64,000 nt of DNA from JBKBMT01 sp046295655 (GTDB lineage: Bacteria; Pseudomonadota; Alphaproteobacteria; Rhodobacterales; Rhodobacteraceae), in assembly GCA_046295655.1 (NCBI GenBank), contig JBKBMT010000002.1, positions 62,001-126,000 of the forward strand. Reading direction: 5' to 3'. The notes beneath the pieces are model-generated. The model was not told the DNA's origin, searched no databases, and was given only the letters and a program-made list of their open reading frames with translations. The translations under genes were made by a program, and so were the position numbers. Within the stretch, counting starts at the first letter, position 1. Every line of letters starts with the position of its first letter. This document shows positions 39,156-47,413 of this stretch, piece after piece.

Positions 39156-39773
39156 TCAGGAGGCTTCCTGCTCGGCCTCGGGTTCGCGCTCCGGCGTATC
39201 CCGCTCCACCGGCGCCCCGCGGAACTCGCGCGGCTCGCGCGGCTCTCGGGGCGGGCGGCCGATCACCTCGCGCAACTCGTCAAGCTCGATGAAGTTGTCG
39301 GCCTGGCGCCGAAGCTCGTCGGCGATCATGGGCGGCTGGCTGCGGATCGTCGATACGATCGACACCCGCACCCCCTGGCGCTGAAGACTTTCGACCAGCG
39401 GTTTGAAATCGCCATCGCCCGAGAACAGCACGATGTGATCCACCCGTGGCGCAAGCTCCATGGCATCGACCGTCAGTTCGATGTCCATGTTGCCCTTCAC
39501 CTTCCGCCGCCCCTGGCTGTCGGTGTATTCCTTTGCGGGTTTCGTCACCATGGCGAAACCGTTGTAGTGCAGCCAGTCCACCAGCGGGCGGATCGGCGAA
39601 TACTCCTCCGTCTCCAGCAGTGCGGTGTAGTAGAACGCACGAACCAGCTTGCCGCGGCGCATGAATTCCTGACGCAGGAGCTTGTAGTCGATGTCGAAGC
39701 CGAGCGCCCTGGCCGCGGCGTAAAGGTTGGAACCGTCAATGAACAGCGCCAACCGGTCGTCCTTGTAGAACAT
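39156..39773 (-). CDS. NYN domain (LabA/DUF88) protein, predicted RNase
   Basis: A 205-residue PIN-like nuclease-fold protein. Conserved acidic residues appear in LALFIDGSNLYAAA, KGNMDIELTVDAM and VLFSGDGDFKPLVESL, which form the metal site in NYN proteins. The C-terminus is an Arg/Glu/Pro-rich tail. In many Rhodobacteraceae a gene of this type precedes folK-rpoZ, as here. The ATG at 39773 begins MFYKDDRLALF; the longer frame to 39884 is not expected. RNase activity is inferred from the fold. Confidence 0.85.
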   Translation of the reverse strand: MFYKDDRLALFIDGSNLYAAARALGFDIDYKLLRQEFMRRGKLVRAFYYTALLETEEYSPIRPLVDWLHYNGFAMVTKPAKEYTDSQGRRKVKGNMDIELTVDAMELAPRVDHIVLFSGDGDFKPLVESLQRQGVRVSIVSTIRSQPPMIADELRRQADNFIELDELREVIGRPPREPREPREFRGAPVERDTPEREPEAEQEAS

Positions 39774-39917
39774 AATTGATCCCCTCAAGAGGGCCCGAAA
39801 CCAGTAACCGTGAGTGCTGTGCTGATGTAGTAAGTGGTTCGGAACCCTCCGCCTATGTAAGGCCCGCAGCGGCCGCCGCAACACGGATCATCCGAAAGAG
39901 TAACATCTGTCACACCC

Positions 39918-40478
39918 ATGTCAAAGCTCGTGATCCTCGCCCTTGGCGCGAATCTGCCTGTCGGCGATCAATCGCCGTCGCAGACGATCAAGGCCGCGAT
40001 CGTGGCGCTGGAGCAGGCCGGGTTCGCGAAGCTGCGGTGCAGCCGTTTCTGGCGCTCGCCTGCCTTTCCCGCGGGAGGCGGCCCGGAATTCGTCAATGCC
40101 TGCTGTGCGGCGCAGTGGGCCGACAGCGCCGAGGCGGCGCTGGCCGTCCTGCACCGCATCGAGTCCGACTTCGGTCGTCGGCGGGGCACGCGCTGGGCCG
40201 CGCGCAGTCTGGACCTCGACCTGCTGGCGGTGGGCGCCGAAGTGCGGCCGGATGCAGCGGTTCACGACCACTGGCGGAACCTGCCGCCCGAGTGCCAGGC
40301 CACCGAAACCCCGGACCGGCTGGTGCTTCCCCACCCGCGTCTGCAGGATCGGGCCTTCGTGCTCGTGCCCATGGCCGAGGTCGCGGCCGGGTGGCGCCAT
40401 CCGCGGACCGGCAGGACGGTGGCCGAAATGCTGGCCGCCCTCCCGGACGGCGAGGTTGCGGCGATCACGCCGCTGTAG
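39918..40478 (+). CDS. folK: 2-amino-4-hydroxy-6-hydroxymethyldihydropteridine diphosphokinase
   Basis: Pyrophosphorylates the pterin precursor in folate synthesis. The 186-residue protein has the HPPK motifs LALGANLPVGDQ, FGRRRGTRWAARSLDLDLLAVG and LPHPRLQDRAFVLVPM. The sequence between them contains the usual catalytic loop. It is the first gene of the forward-strand run that leads to rpoZ 87 bases later. The upstream 143 bases are shared with the divergent NYN gene and contain a short GGTTC-G-GAACC dyad at 39836-39846. Confidence 0.94.
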   Translation: MSKLVILALGANLPVGDQSPSQTIKAAIVALEQAGFAKLRCSRFWRSPAFPAGGGPEFVNACCAAQWADSAEAALAVLHRIESDFGRRRGTRWAARSLDLDLLAVGAEVRPDAAVHDHWRNLPPECQATETPDRLVLPHPRLQDRAFVLVPMAEVAAGWRHPRTGRTVAEMLAALPDGEVAAITPL

Positions 40479-40565
40479 GCGCCGGCGCCGCATTCGTTCT
40501 TGTCAAGCCCCCTTCAACGGCGTAGAGAAGCGCCTCTGTGTCCCCTGTCCGAACTGGAGTGTTCC

Positions 40566-40919
40566 ATGGCCCGCGTGACGGTCGAAGATTGCGTTGACAA
40601 GGTTCCCAACCGCTTCGAACTGGTGCTGCTTGCCGCCCATCGGGCGCGGGAGATCGCGGCCGGCTCGCCGCTGACCCTGCCGCGCGACAACGACAAGAAC
40701 TCGGTCGTCGCCCTGCGCGAGATCGCAGAGGAAACCCAGAGTGCCGAGGAACTGCGCGAGCGCATGATCGCAAGCTTCCAGACCCAGATCGAGGTGGACG
40801 AACCGGAAGACGATCAGATGGCGCTGCTGATGGGCGCCGAGATCGACCGGCCGGTGCACGACGACATGTCCGAGGAACGCATGCTGCGTGCGCTGATGGC
40901 TGCGCAGGAGCGGGACTGA
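40566..40919 (+). CDS. rpoZ: DNA-directed RNA polymerase omega subunit
   Basis: A 117-residue protein with the omega signature MARVTVEDCVDKVPNRFELV followed by AAHRAREI and NDKNSVVALREIAEET. It helps assemble the beta-prime subunit and in many bacteria forms part of a ppGpp site. It is directly followed by the bifunctional spoT gene, 31 bases downstream, the usual arrangement. The ATG at 40566 is the conserved start. Confidence 0.97.
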   Translation: MARVTVEDCVDKVPNRFELVLLAAHRAREIAAGSPLTLPRDNDKNSVVALREIAEETQSAEELRERMIASFQTQIEVDEPEDDQMALLMGAEIDRPVHDDMSEERMLRALMAAQERD

Positions 40920-40950
40920 AGACAGACCAGCCGGGTCGGATGCGGGCGCG

Positions 40951-43065
40951 ATGATCGACGTCGAGGATCTGGTCGCGCTCGTCCGCAACTACAACCCGCG
41001 CACCAACGAGGATCTGCTGCGCCGCGCATATGACTATGGCCGGCAGATGCACGAGGGCCAGTGCCGCCAGTCGGGCGAGCCCTATTTCACCCATCCGGTC
41101 GCCGTTGCCGCCATCCTGACCGAGATGCGGCTTGATGATGCGACGATCGTCACCGCGCTGCTGCACGATACGATCGAGGATACCAAGTCGACCTATTCCG
41201 AGATCGCGCGGCAGTTCGGCGCCGAGGTGGCCGAGCTTGTGGACGGGGTCACGAAGCTCACCAACCTTCAGCTTTCCTCGGCCGAAAGCAAGCAGGCCGA
41301 GAACTTCCGCAAGCTGTTCTTCGCCATGTCGAAGGACCTTCGGGTGATCCTCGTGAAGCTGGCCGACCGGTTGCACAACATGCGCACCATCCGGTCGATG
41401 AAGCCCGAAAAGCAGGCCCAGAAGGCGCGCGAGACCATGGAGATCTATGCGCCGCTGGCAGGCCGGATGGGCATGCAATGGATGCGCGAGGAACTCGAGG
41501 ATCTGGCCTTCCGGGTCCTGAACCCCGAAGCGCGCAATTCGATCCTGCGACGCTTCGTCACGCTTCAGCGCGAATCGGGCGATGTGGTGCCGAAGATCAC
41601 GTCGGACATCAGGCTGGAGCTTGACCGGGCCGGCATAGAGGCCGACGTCTATGGCCGCGCCAAGAAGCCCTATTCGGTGTGGCGCAAGATGCAGGAGAAG
41701 GATCTGGCCTTCTCGCGGCTGTCCGACATCTACGGTTTCCGCATCATCGTCCGGGATGTCGCCGACTGCTATCGGGCGCTCGGGGCGATCCACCAGCGCT
41801 GGCGCGCGGTGCCGGGTCGGTTCAAGGACTACATCAGCCAGCCCAAGACCAACGGCTACCGGTCCATCCACACCACCGTCTCGGGGCGAGACGGCAAGCG
41901 GGTCGAGGTGCAGATCCGCACCCGCCAGATGCACGAGGTCGCGGAATCTGGGGTGGCGGCGCACTGGTCCTATCGAGACGGCGAACGCAGCGCGAACCCC
42001 TTCGCGGTGGATCCGGCGAAATGGATCGCGACGCTGACCGAGCGGTTCGACGAGGGCGACACCGACGAGTTCCTGGAACACGTCAAGCTCGAGATGTATT
42101 CGGACCAGGTGTTCTGCTTCACCCCGAAGGGCGACGTGGTGCAGTTGCCGCGCGGGGCAACCCCGCTCGACTATGCCTATGCGATCCATACCCGGATCGG
42201 GAACGCCTGTGTGTCGGCGAAGGTTGACGGCATCCGCGTGCCGCTTTGGACCCGGCTGAAGAACGGTCAGTCGGTCGAGATCATCACCGCCGAGGGCCAG
42301 CGCCCGCAGGCAAGCTGGATCGACATCGTGGTGACCGGCCGCGCCAAGGCCGCGATCCGAAAGTCGCTGCGCGAGGAGGACCGGTCGCGCTATGTCAAGC
42401 TCGGGCGCGAGCTGGCGCGGGTGACGTTCGAGCGGTTCGGCAAGAAGGCCACCGACAAGGCGCTTCAGACCGCTGCGCGCACGCTTGGTCTTGTCGATCA
42501 GGATGAACTGCTCGCCCGGATCGGATCGGCTGAGATCACCGCTCTTCGCGTGGTGGAGACGTTGTATCCCGAACTGGCCGCAGCCCCGGACGAGGTGGAT
42601 TCCGCGCGCCCGGTGATCGGCCTGCCCGACGATCAGACCTTCCGCCGGGCGCCCTGCTGCCAGCCGCTTCCGGGCGAGCGGATCGTCGGCATCACCTATC
42701 GCGGGCGGGGCGTCGTGGCCCATGCCATCGACTGCCCCGCGCTTGTGGAACTCGAGGACCAGCCCGAACGCTGGATCGACCTCCACTGGCACCCGGGCCG
42801 TCACGCAGCAGTGAACACCGTCAGCCTCGATGTCACGATCGCACATGCAACCGGGGTCCTGGGGCGGATCTGCACCTTGATCGGGGATCGCAAGGCGAAC
42901 ATCTCGGACCTACATTTCATCGACAAGAAACCGGACTATTACCGCCTCATCATCGACGTGGATCTGCGCGATGCCGAGCATCTGCACACGGTGATGACGG
43001 CGCTGGATGCGGAAACCGACGTGGCGCGGATCTCCCGGCTGCGGGACAGCCGGCGGCGCCCCTGA
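40951..43065 (+). CDS. spoT: Bifunctional (p)ppGpp synthetase/hydrolase
   Basis: Controls the stringent response. The 704-residue protein has an HD hydrolase domain with His72-Asp73 (LLHDTIEDT), a synthetase domain with YISQPKTNGYRSIHTT, a TGS domain (FCFTPKGDVVQLPRGATPLD) and a C-terminal ACT domain (GRICTLIGDRKANISDLHF). Both active sites look intact, as expected for the single Rel/SpoT of Alphaproteobacteria. It lies between rpoZ and the DUF2062 gene. Confidence 0.96.
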   Translation: MIDVEDLVALVRNYNPRTNEDLLRRAYDYGRQMHEGQCRQSGEPYFTHPVAVAAILTEMRLDDATIVTALLHDTIEDTKSTYSEIARQFGAEVAELVDGVTKLTNLQLSSAESKQAENFRKLFFAMSKDLRVILVKLADRLHNMRTIRSMKPEKQAQKARETMEIYAPLAGRMGMQWMREELEDLAFRVLNPEARNSILRRFVTLQRESGDVVPKITSDIRLELDRAGIEADVYGRAKKPYSVWRKMQEKDLAFSRLSDIYGFRIIVRDVADCYRALGAIHQRWRAVPGRFKDYISQPKTNGYRSIHTTVSGRDGKRVEVQIRTRQMHEVAESGVAAHWSYRDGERSANPFAVDPAKWIATLTERFDEGDTDEFLEHVKLEMYSDQVFCFTPKGDVVQLPRGATPLDYAYAIHTRIGNACVSAKVDGIRVPLWTRLKNGQSVEIITAEGQRPQASWIDIVVTGRAKAAIRKSLREEDRSRYVKLGRELARVTFERFGKKATDKALQTAARTLGLVDQDELLARIGSAEITALRVVETLYPELAAAPDEVDSARPVIGLPDDQTFRRAPCCQPLPGERIVGITYRGRGVVAHAIDCPALVELEDQPERWIDLHWHPGRHAAVNTVSLDVTIAHATGVLGRICTLIGDRKANISDLHFIDKKPDYYRLIIDVDLRDAEHLHTVMTALDAETDVARISRLRDSRRRP

Positions 43066-43086
43066 GACGAGGAAGGGCGAAAGGGC

Positions 43087-43791
43087 GTGGTCTTCAAGCG
43101 GCGGGACTCCAGACCGGCCTCGCGGGTGATCTCGGAATTCTTCTACCCGCGCGGGGGATGGCGCCGCGCCAGCAGCTACGTCGTCCACCGTCTGCGCCGC
43201 CTGCCTGACGCCCCGCACCGGATCGCCCGGGGGGTTTTCGCCGGCATCCTCGCCTCGTTCACGCCGCTGTTCGGCTTTCACTTCCTGACCGCAGCGGCCA
43301 TCGCCTGGGCGATCCGCGGCAACATCCTGGCGGCGCTCTTCGCGACCTTTCTCGGCAACCCGCTGACCTTTCCGCTGATCGCGGGCTCGGCGATGGAAGT
43401 CGGCAGCTGGCTTCTGGGAACCTCGGCCGATCTGTCGCTGCGCGAGGTGCTGGATTCGGTCGGACGTGCCTTCATGCAGCTCTGGCTGAACTTCACCGCC
43501 CTGATGACCGGCGGCGAGATGCGCTGGGATTATCTGCAACGCTTCTTCCACCGGGTATTCCTGCCCTATCTGATCGGCGGCATTCCGCCCGGCATTGTGG
43601 CGGGACTGATCGGCTACTACATCAGCTTGCCGCTGATCGAGGCCTATCAGAAGCGCCAGCAGAAGAAGAACCGCGAGCGGGTCGAACGGCGGCTGGAAGA
43701 ACGTGCCCGGCGGCTGGCCGAGGCCGAGGCCGCGGACCGCGCGGCAGTCGACCCCTCGACAGCGCCGCCGCCGCAAGGGCCCGCATCCTGA
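43087..43791 (+). CDS. DUF2062 domain-containing membrane protein
   Basis: A 234-residue protein with the DUF2062 pattern: basic N-terminus, PHRIARGVFAGILASFTPLFGFHF, then AAIAWAIRGNILAALFATFLGNPLTFP, and two further hydrophobic helices. The C-terminus is a charged coiled-coil-like segment (EAYQKRQQKKNRERVERRL). Its function is unknown. The start is GTG with GAGGAAGGGCGAAAGGG upstream, 21 bases after spoT. The position before pdxJ is conserved in the family. Confidence 0.9.
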   Translation: MVFKRRDSRPASRVISEFFYPRGGWRRASSYVVHRLRRLPDAPHRIARGVFAGILASFTPLFGFHFLTAAAIAWAIRGNILAALFATFLGNPLTFPLIAGSAMEVGSWLLGTSADLSLREVLDSVGRAFMQLWLNFTALMTGGEMRWDYLQRFFHRVFLPYLIGGIPPGIVAGLIGYYISLPLIEAYQKRQQKKNRERVERRLEERARRLAEAEAADRAAVDPSTAPPPQGPAS

Positions 43792-43859
43792 ACGCGGGCG
43801 GTGTTTCCGTCGCGGGGCCGCTGCATTAGGCTCTGCGCCCAAGCGGATTCGAGGACATC

Positions 43860-44627
43860 ATGGCCGACACCACCCTTCCCCACCTGCGCCTCGGCGTGAA
43901 CATCGACCATGTGGCGACGGTGCGCAACGCCCGCGGCTCTGCCTATCCCGATCCGGTTCGGGCGGCGCGTCTGGCCGAAGAGTCCGGCGCGGACGGCATA
44001 ACCGCGCATCTGCGCGAGGACCGCCGCCATATCCGCGATGCCGACATCGAGGCGCTGATGGCCTCGATCCGGGTGCCGCTCAACTTCGAGATGGCGGCGA
44101 CGGCCGAAATGCAGGCGATCGCCCTGCGCCACCGGCCCCACGCGGTCTGCATCGTTCCCGAGCGGCGCGAAGAACGGACCACCGAGGGCGGCCTCGACGT
44201 GGCGACCGACGAGAATCGCCTGGGCGACTTCATCGCACCTTTGCGCGAGGCAGGATGCCGCGTCTCGCTGTTCATCGGCCACGATCCCCGCCAGATCGAG
44301 GCATCGGCCCGGATCGGCGCGGCGGTGGTCGAGTTGCATACCGGCACCTACTGCGAGCTTCATGCCGAAGGCCGGACGGCCGAACGCGACGCGGAACTGG
44401 CAGCCCTCGCCGAAGGCGCGCGCCTTGCGCAGGCACTGGGGCTGGAGGTGCATGCGGGTCACGGGCTGTCGTTCGAGACCGTCGGCCCGGTCGCGGCCCT
44501 GCCGGAGCTGCGAGAACTGAACATCGGCCATTTCCTGATCGCCGAGGCGATCTTTCTCGGGCTTGGCCCGGCAATAGCCGAGATGCGACGGATCATGGAT
44601 CTGGCGAGGAAAACGCCGGCGCAGTGA
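43860..44627 (+). CDS. pdxJ: Pyridoxine 5'-phosphate synthase
   Basis: Condenses 1-deoxyxylulose 5-phosphate with 3-amino-1-hydroxyacetone phosphate to make vitamin B6. The 255-residue TIM barrel shows LRLGVNIDHVATVRNARG, ADGITAHLREDRRHIRD, the catalytic Glu-region NFEMAATAEMQ and VHAGHGLSFETV. The TGA stop is exactly the loop of a perfect 11-bp hairpin at 44614-44638. In relatives acpS usually follows; here a reverse-strand gene intervenes. Confidence 0.97.
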   Translation: MADTTLPHLRLGVNIDHVATVRNARGSAYPDPVRAARLAEESGADGITAHLREDRRHIRDADIEALMASIRVPLNFEMAATAEMQAIALRHRPHAVCIVPERREERTTEGGLDVATDENRLGDFIAPLREAGCRVSLFIGHDPRQIEASARIGAAVVELHTGTYCELHAEGRTAERDAELAALAEGARLAQALGLEVHAGHGLSFETVGPVAALPELRELNIGHFLIAEAIFLGLGPAIAEMRRIMDLARKTPAQ

Positions 44628-44638
44628 CTGCGCCGGCG
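44614..44638 (-). terminator. Terminator hairpin holding the pdxJ stop codon in its loop
   Basis: CGCCGGCGCAG and CTGCGCCGGCG flank the three bases TGA, which are the pdxJ stop codon. On the reverse strand the stem is followed by TTTTCC, so it fits an intrinsic terminator for the VPLPA-CTERM gene that ends at 44668. On the forward strand there is no T-run, but the stem would form at the end of the pdxJ message. Confidence 0.75.
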
Positions 44639-44667
44639 ACTTCGACATGCTTGACTGCTGTCGCCCG

Positions 44668-45243
44668 TCAACCAGCCTTGCGTCGACGCCGAACGGCGGC
44701 CAGACCGCCGAGGCCCGCAAGCATCAACCACCCTGCCGCCGGCACAGGGATGGCCGCGACAGCATCCCGGACGACAAGCTGATCCGCGAAGCCGAAGGCA
44801 CCATCCATTCCGGCCCAGGGCCCGAAAGGCTGGCCCAGCCCGTCCTGCCAGTCGCAGTGACGGAAGGTGACGCTGAAATAGGGCGCCGCGCAGGCTGCGG
44901 CGCCGGTCAGGTCGGCGTTGGTTGCCTGGAAGGTGGCGCCGCTGACCGGATCTGCGCCCCCCAGCGGCACGTTCGCCCCGCTGAACATGAAGGCGACGGC
45001 GAGCGGTGCAGTCAGAAGCTCTGCCGCTGTCGGCAACCGCCAGCCGAAGGCCGACTGGAAGCTCAGGTCCAGCCCGCTTGCCGCGGGCAAGGGGTTGGCC
45101 CAGGCCCAGTCGAGTCCGCCGAAGGTGATGAAGGCGTTGGTAGGAACGGGGGCATCAACCAGCGCGGCATTCGCCGCCCCGGTTGTCATCAGGGCGAGAG
45201 CGCTCGCCGCCGCGAGCGCCTTGAACTTGTACTTCTGGGCCAT
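44668..45243 (-). CDS. VPLPA-CTERM sorting domain protein
   Basis: A 191-residue exported protein. The signal peptide covers residues 1-26 (ALAAASALALMTTGAANA). The C-terminus is a three-part sorting signal: VPAAGWLMLAG, a hydrophobic helix, and a basic end RRRRK, typical of the VPLPA-CTERM class processed by an exosortase-type enzyme. The middle part is Ala/Gly-rich with four cysteines and no recognised domain. It sits on the reverse strand inside the conserved pdxJ-acpS pair, with its own terminator. No exosortase gene is in the window. The cargo function is unknown. Confidence 0.82.
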   Translation of the reverse strand: MAQKYKFKALAAASALALMTTGAANAALVDAPVPTNAFITFGGLDWAWANPLPAASGLDLSFQSAFGWRLPTAAELLTAPLAVAFMFSGANVPLGGADPVSGATFQATNADLTGAAACAAPYFSVTFRHCDWQDGLGQPFGPWAGMDGAFGFADQLVVRDAVAAIPVPAAGWLMLAGLGGLAAVRRRRKAG

Positions 45244-45464
45244 GGTCAGAAACTCCGCTATGAGAGGATGACAGTCGCAACGGTTAAGTATGCGAAGGAT
45301 ACTCCTCTCCCGGGAAACCGGGAATTCCGTTTTCTTGCGGAGTCTCGCTGTGCATTTATCTGCAGATCATTGTGCCGCATCATGGAACAATCGGGAAGGA
45401 GTCGTTCGGTGAATCCGCATCCTGCTGAAACGGTGCCAGCGCAGGCGGACGGCACAAGTCTGCA
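45244..45464. promoter_or_regulatory. Divergent control region of VPLPA-CTERM gene and acpS
   Basis: About 220 bases between divergent genes, less GC-rich than the surroundings. It contains a small stem CCCGG-GAAA-CCGGG with a GNRA tetraloop at 45309-45322 and a perfect 10-base palindrome ATCTGCAGAT at 45358-45367. GAGAGGATGACAG and TTAAGTATGCGAAGGATAC may hold the reverse promoter. I could not choose a convincing -35/-10 pair for either direction. Confidence 0.4.
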
Positions 45465-45884
45465 ATGATCCTCGGGATAGGCACAGATCTTGCGAACATC
45501 GACCGTATCGCCGGCACGCTTGCCCGGTTCGGCGACCGTTTCCGAAATCGCGTCTTCACCCCCGAGGAACAGCGCAAGGCCGAGCGGCGCAGGGATGTCG
45601 CCGGCACCTATGCCAAGCGTTGGGCGGCGAAGGAGGCCTGTTCCAAGGCGCTCGGGACGGGGCTGCGCATGGGCATCGCCTGGCGCGACATGAGCGTGAC
45701 GAACCTGCGGTCCGGGCAGCCGCAGATGCGCGTCACCGGATGGGCGGCCGAACGTCTGGCCGCCATGACGCCGCCCGGACACCGCGCGGTGATCCACGTC
45801 AGCCTGACCGACGATCATCCCTGGGCCCAGGCCTTCGTGGTGATCGAGGCGGTGCCGCTGGCCGATGCGGGGACCGCGCCTTGA
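45465..45884 (+). CDS. acpS: Holo-[acyl-carrier-protein] synthase
   Basis: Transfers 4'-phosphopantetheine to acyl carrier protein. The 139-residue protein carries ILGIGTDLANIDRI with the Mg-binding Asp, YAKRWAAKEACSKALGTG with the Glu, and a closing VIEAV. At 139 residues it is of typical length. A clear ribosome site is not seen. It starts the acpS-lepB-rnc-era run. Confidence 0.95.
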   Translation: MILGIGTDLANIDRIAGTLARFGDRFRNRVFTPEEQRKAERRRDVAGTYAKRWAAKEACSKALGTGLRMGIAWRDMSVTNLRSGQPQMRVTGWAAERLAAMTPPGHRAVIHVSLTDDHPWAQAFVVIEAVPLADAGTAP

Positions 45885-45935
45885 CAGCCCCCGCCCCGGC
45901 GCGCATGTAGCCCCGGCATCAGGCAGGCGGGACAG

Positions 45936-46727
45936 ATGGCAGGCAAGACCAAATCGGAAGGCGGCGGGATCATGGAGACGGTCAAGACGATCGTCTATGC
46001 GCTGCTGATCGCGGGCGTTTTCCGCACCCTGTTCTTCCAGCCTTTCTGGATCCCGTCCGGGTCGATGAAGGAGACGCTGCTGATCGGCGACTTCCTGTTC
46101 GTCAACAAGATGGCCTACGGCTATTCGCGCCATTCCTGCCCGTTCTCGATGTGCCCGTTCTCGGGCCGCATCCTGTTTTCCGAGCCGGAACTTGGCGATG
46201 TGATCGTGTTTCGCCACCCGGTCACCGGGGCCGATTTCATCAAGCGCCTGGTCGGCCGGCCGGGCGACACGGTGCAGATGCAGGGCGGCCTGCTCTACAT
46301 CAACGGCGAGGTCGCACCGCAGGAACCGGCGGGCGTGTTCGAACAGGTGTTCGAGCGCCAGGGCCCCATGGGCCAGATCCCGCGGTGCGAGAATGCGCCG
46401 GTGGGCCAGGGCGGCATCTGTACAAAGTCGCGTTTTGTCGAAACCTTGCCGAATGGCCGGAAACACATCGTGCTCAACATCGACGAGAACGGTTTCGGCG
46501 ACAATACGCCCGTGTTCACGGTCCCACCCGGACATTATTTCTTTATCGGCGACAATCGCGACAATTCGCAGGACAGCCGCTATTCGCGCGCCGTGGGCGG
46601 GGTCGGCTTCGTGCCGGCCGAAAACCTGATCGGACGCGCGGACCGCATCATGTTCTCGTCCGCCGGCAGCCAGATCTGGCATTTCTGGACCTGGCGCGCC
46701 GACCGCTACTTCAAGGCGATCGAGTGA
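45936..46727 (+). CDS. lepB: Signal peptidase I
   Basis: Membrane protease that removes signal peptides. The 263-residue protein has a hydrophobic helix at 15-33, the catalytic Ser43 in WIPSGSMKETL and the general base Lys103 in DFIKRLVGRPGDTVQ. GDNRDNSQDSR marks box E. There is one N-terminal membrane segment. Its stop overlaps the GTG start of rnc (GTGA). Confidence 0.96.
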   Translation: MAGKTKSEGGGIMETVKTIVYALLIAGVFRTLFFQPFWIPSGSMKETLLIGDFLFVNKMAYGYSRHSCPFSMCPFSGRILFSEPELGDVIVFRHPVTGADFIKRLVGRPGDTVQMQGGLLYINGEVAPQEPAGVFEQVFERQGPMGQIPRCENAPVGQGGICTKSRFVETLPNGRKHIVLNIDENGFGDNTPVFTVPPGHYFFIGDNRDNSQDSRYSRAVGGVGFVPAENLIGRADRIMFSSAGSQIWHFWTWRADRYFKAIE

Positions 46728-47413
46728 AGATGTCGGCCGAGCAGCGCGCCTTCTGCGCCCGCCTGGGCCACGACTTCGCCCGCCCCGAGCTGCTGATCCG
46801 CGCCCTGACGCATGCCTCGCTTGCCACGCCAACCAGGCCGTCGAACGAACGGCTGGAATTCCTTGGCGACCGGGTTCTCGGGCTGGTCATCGCCGAGGCG
46901 CTGTTTCTGGACGACATGCAGGCCGCCGAGGGCACGCTTGCGCCCCGGTTCAATGCCCTGGTCCGGCAGGAGACCTGTGCGGCGGTCGCGCGCGAGATCG
47001 GCCTGGGCGAGGTGCTGCGGCTCGGTCGGTCCGAAACCATGACCGGCGGGCGGCGCAAGGAGGCATTGCTGGCCGATGCGATGGAGGCAGTGATCGCGGC
47101 CGTGTTCCGGGATGGGGGGTTCGAGGCCGCGCGGCAGGTGGTGCGACGGCTCTGGCAGGAGCGGCTGGCGAACCTGCCTGCCGCCGTGGTCGATGCCAAG
47201 AGCGCGCTTCAGGAATGGGCGCAGGCGCGCGGCCTGCCGCCGCCCGACTATGTCGAGACCGCACGCGAAGGCCCGCCGCATCAGCCGGTGTTCCGCATCG
47301 CCGCACGCCTGGCGGACGGGCAGAGCGCCGAGGCCGAGGCCGGGTCGAAACGGGCGGCCGAACAGGCGGCCGCGGCGGCACTTCTGGCGCGAATGGAGGG
47401 CCGGGATGGATGA
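46724..47413 (+). CDS. rnc: Ribonuclease III
   Basis: Double-strand RNA endonuclease for rRNA and mRNA processing. The 229-residue protein has the signature NERLEFLGDRVLGLVIAEAL with acidic metal ligands, a second acidic cluster in LLADAMEAVIAAVF, and a C-terminal dsRNA-binding domain (DAKSALQEWAQARGLPPPDY). I chose the GTG at 46724 because MKMSAEQRAF then lines up with the N-terminus I recall for the Rhodobacter capsulatus enzyme; ATG at 46730 is the alternative. It overlaps lepB and era, so translation is coupled. Confidence 0.94.
   Translation: MKMSAEQRAFCARLGHDFARPELLIRALTHASLATPTRPSNERLEFLGDRVLGLVIAEALFLDDMQAAEGTLAPRFNALVRQETCAAVAREIGLGEVLRLGRSETMTGGRRKEALLADAMEAVIAAVFRDGGFEAARQVVRRLWQERLANLPAAVVDAKSALQEWAQARGLPPPDYVETAREGPPHQPVFRIAARLADGQSAEAEAGSKRAAEQAAAAALLARMEGRDG

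Noticed and set aside
39836..39846. GGTTC-G-GAACC dyad between the NYN gene and folK
   Set aside because: Five-base arms are expected by chance; it does not match the LexA spacing, so it was not listed as a site.
45358..45367. Palindrome ATCTGCAGAT as a quorum-sensing lux box
   Set aside because: It is too short and lacks the usual length and spacing; no LuxR or LuxI gene is in the window. Reported only as part of the control region.
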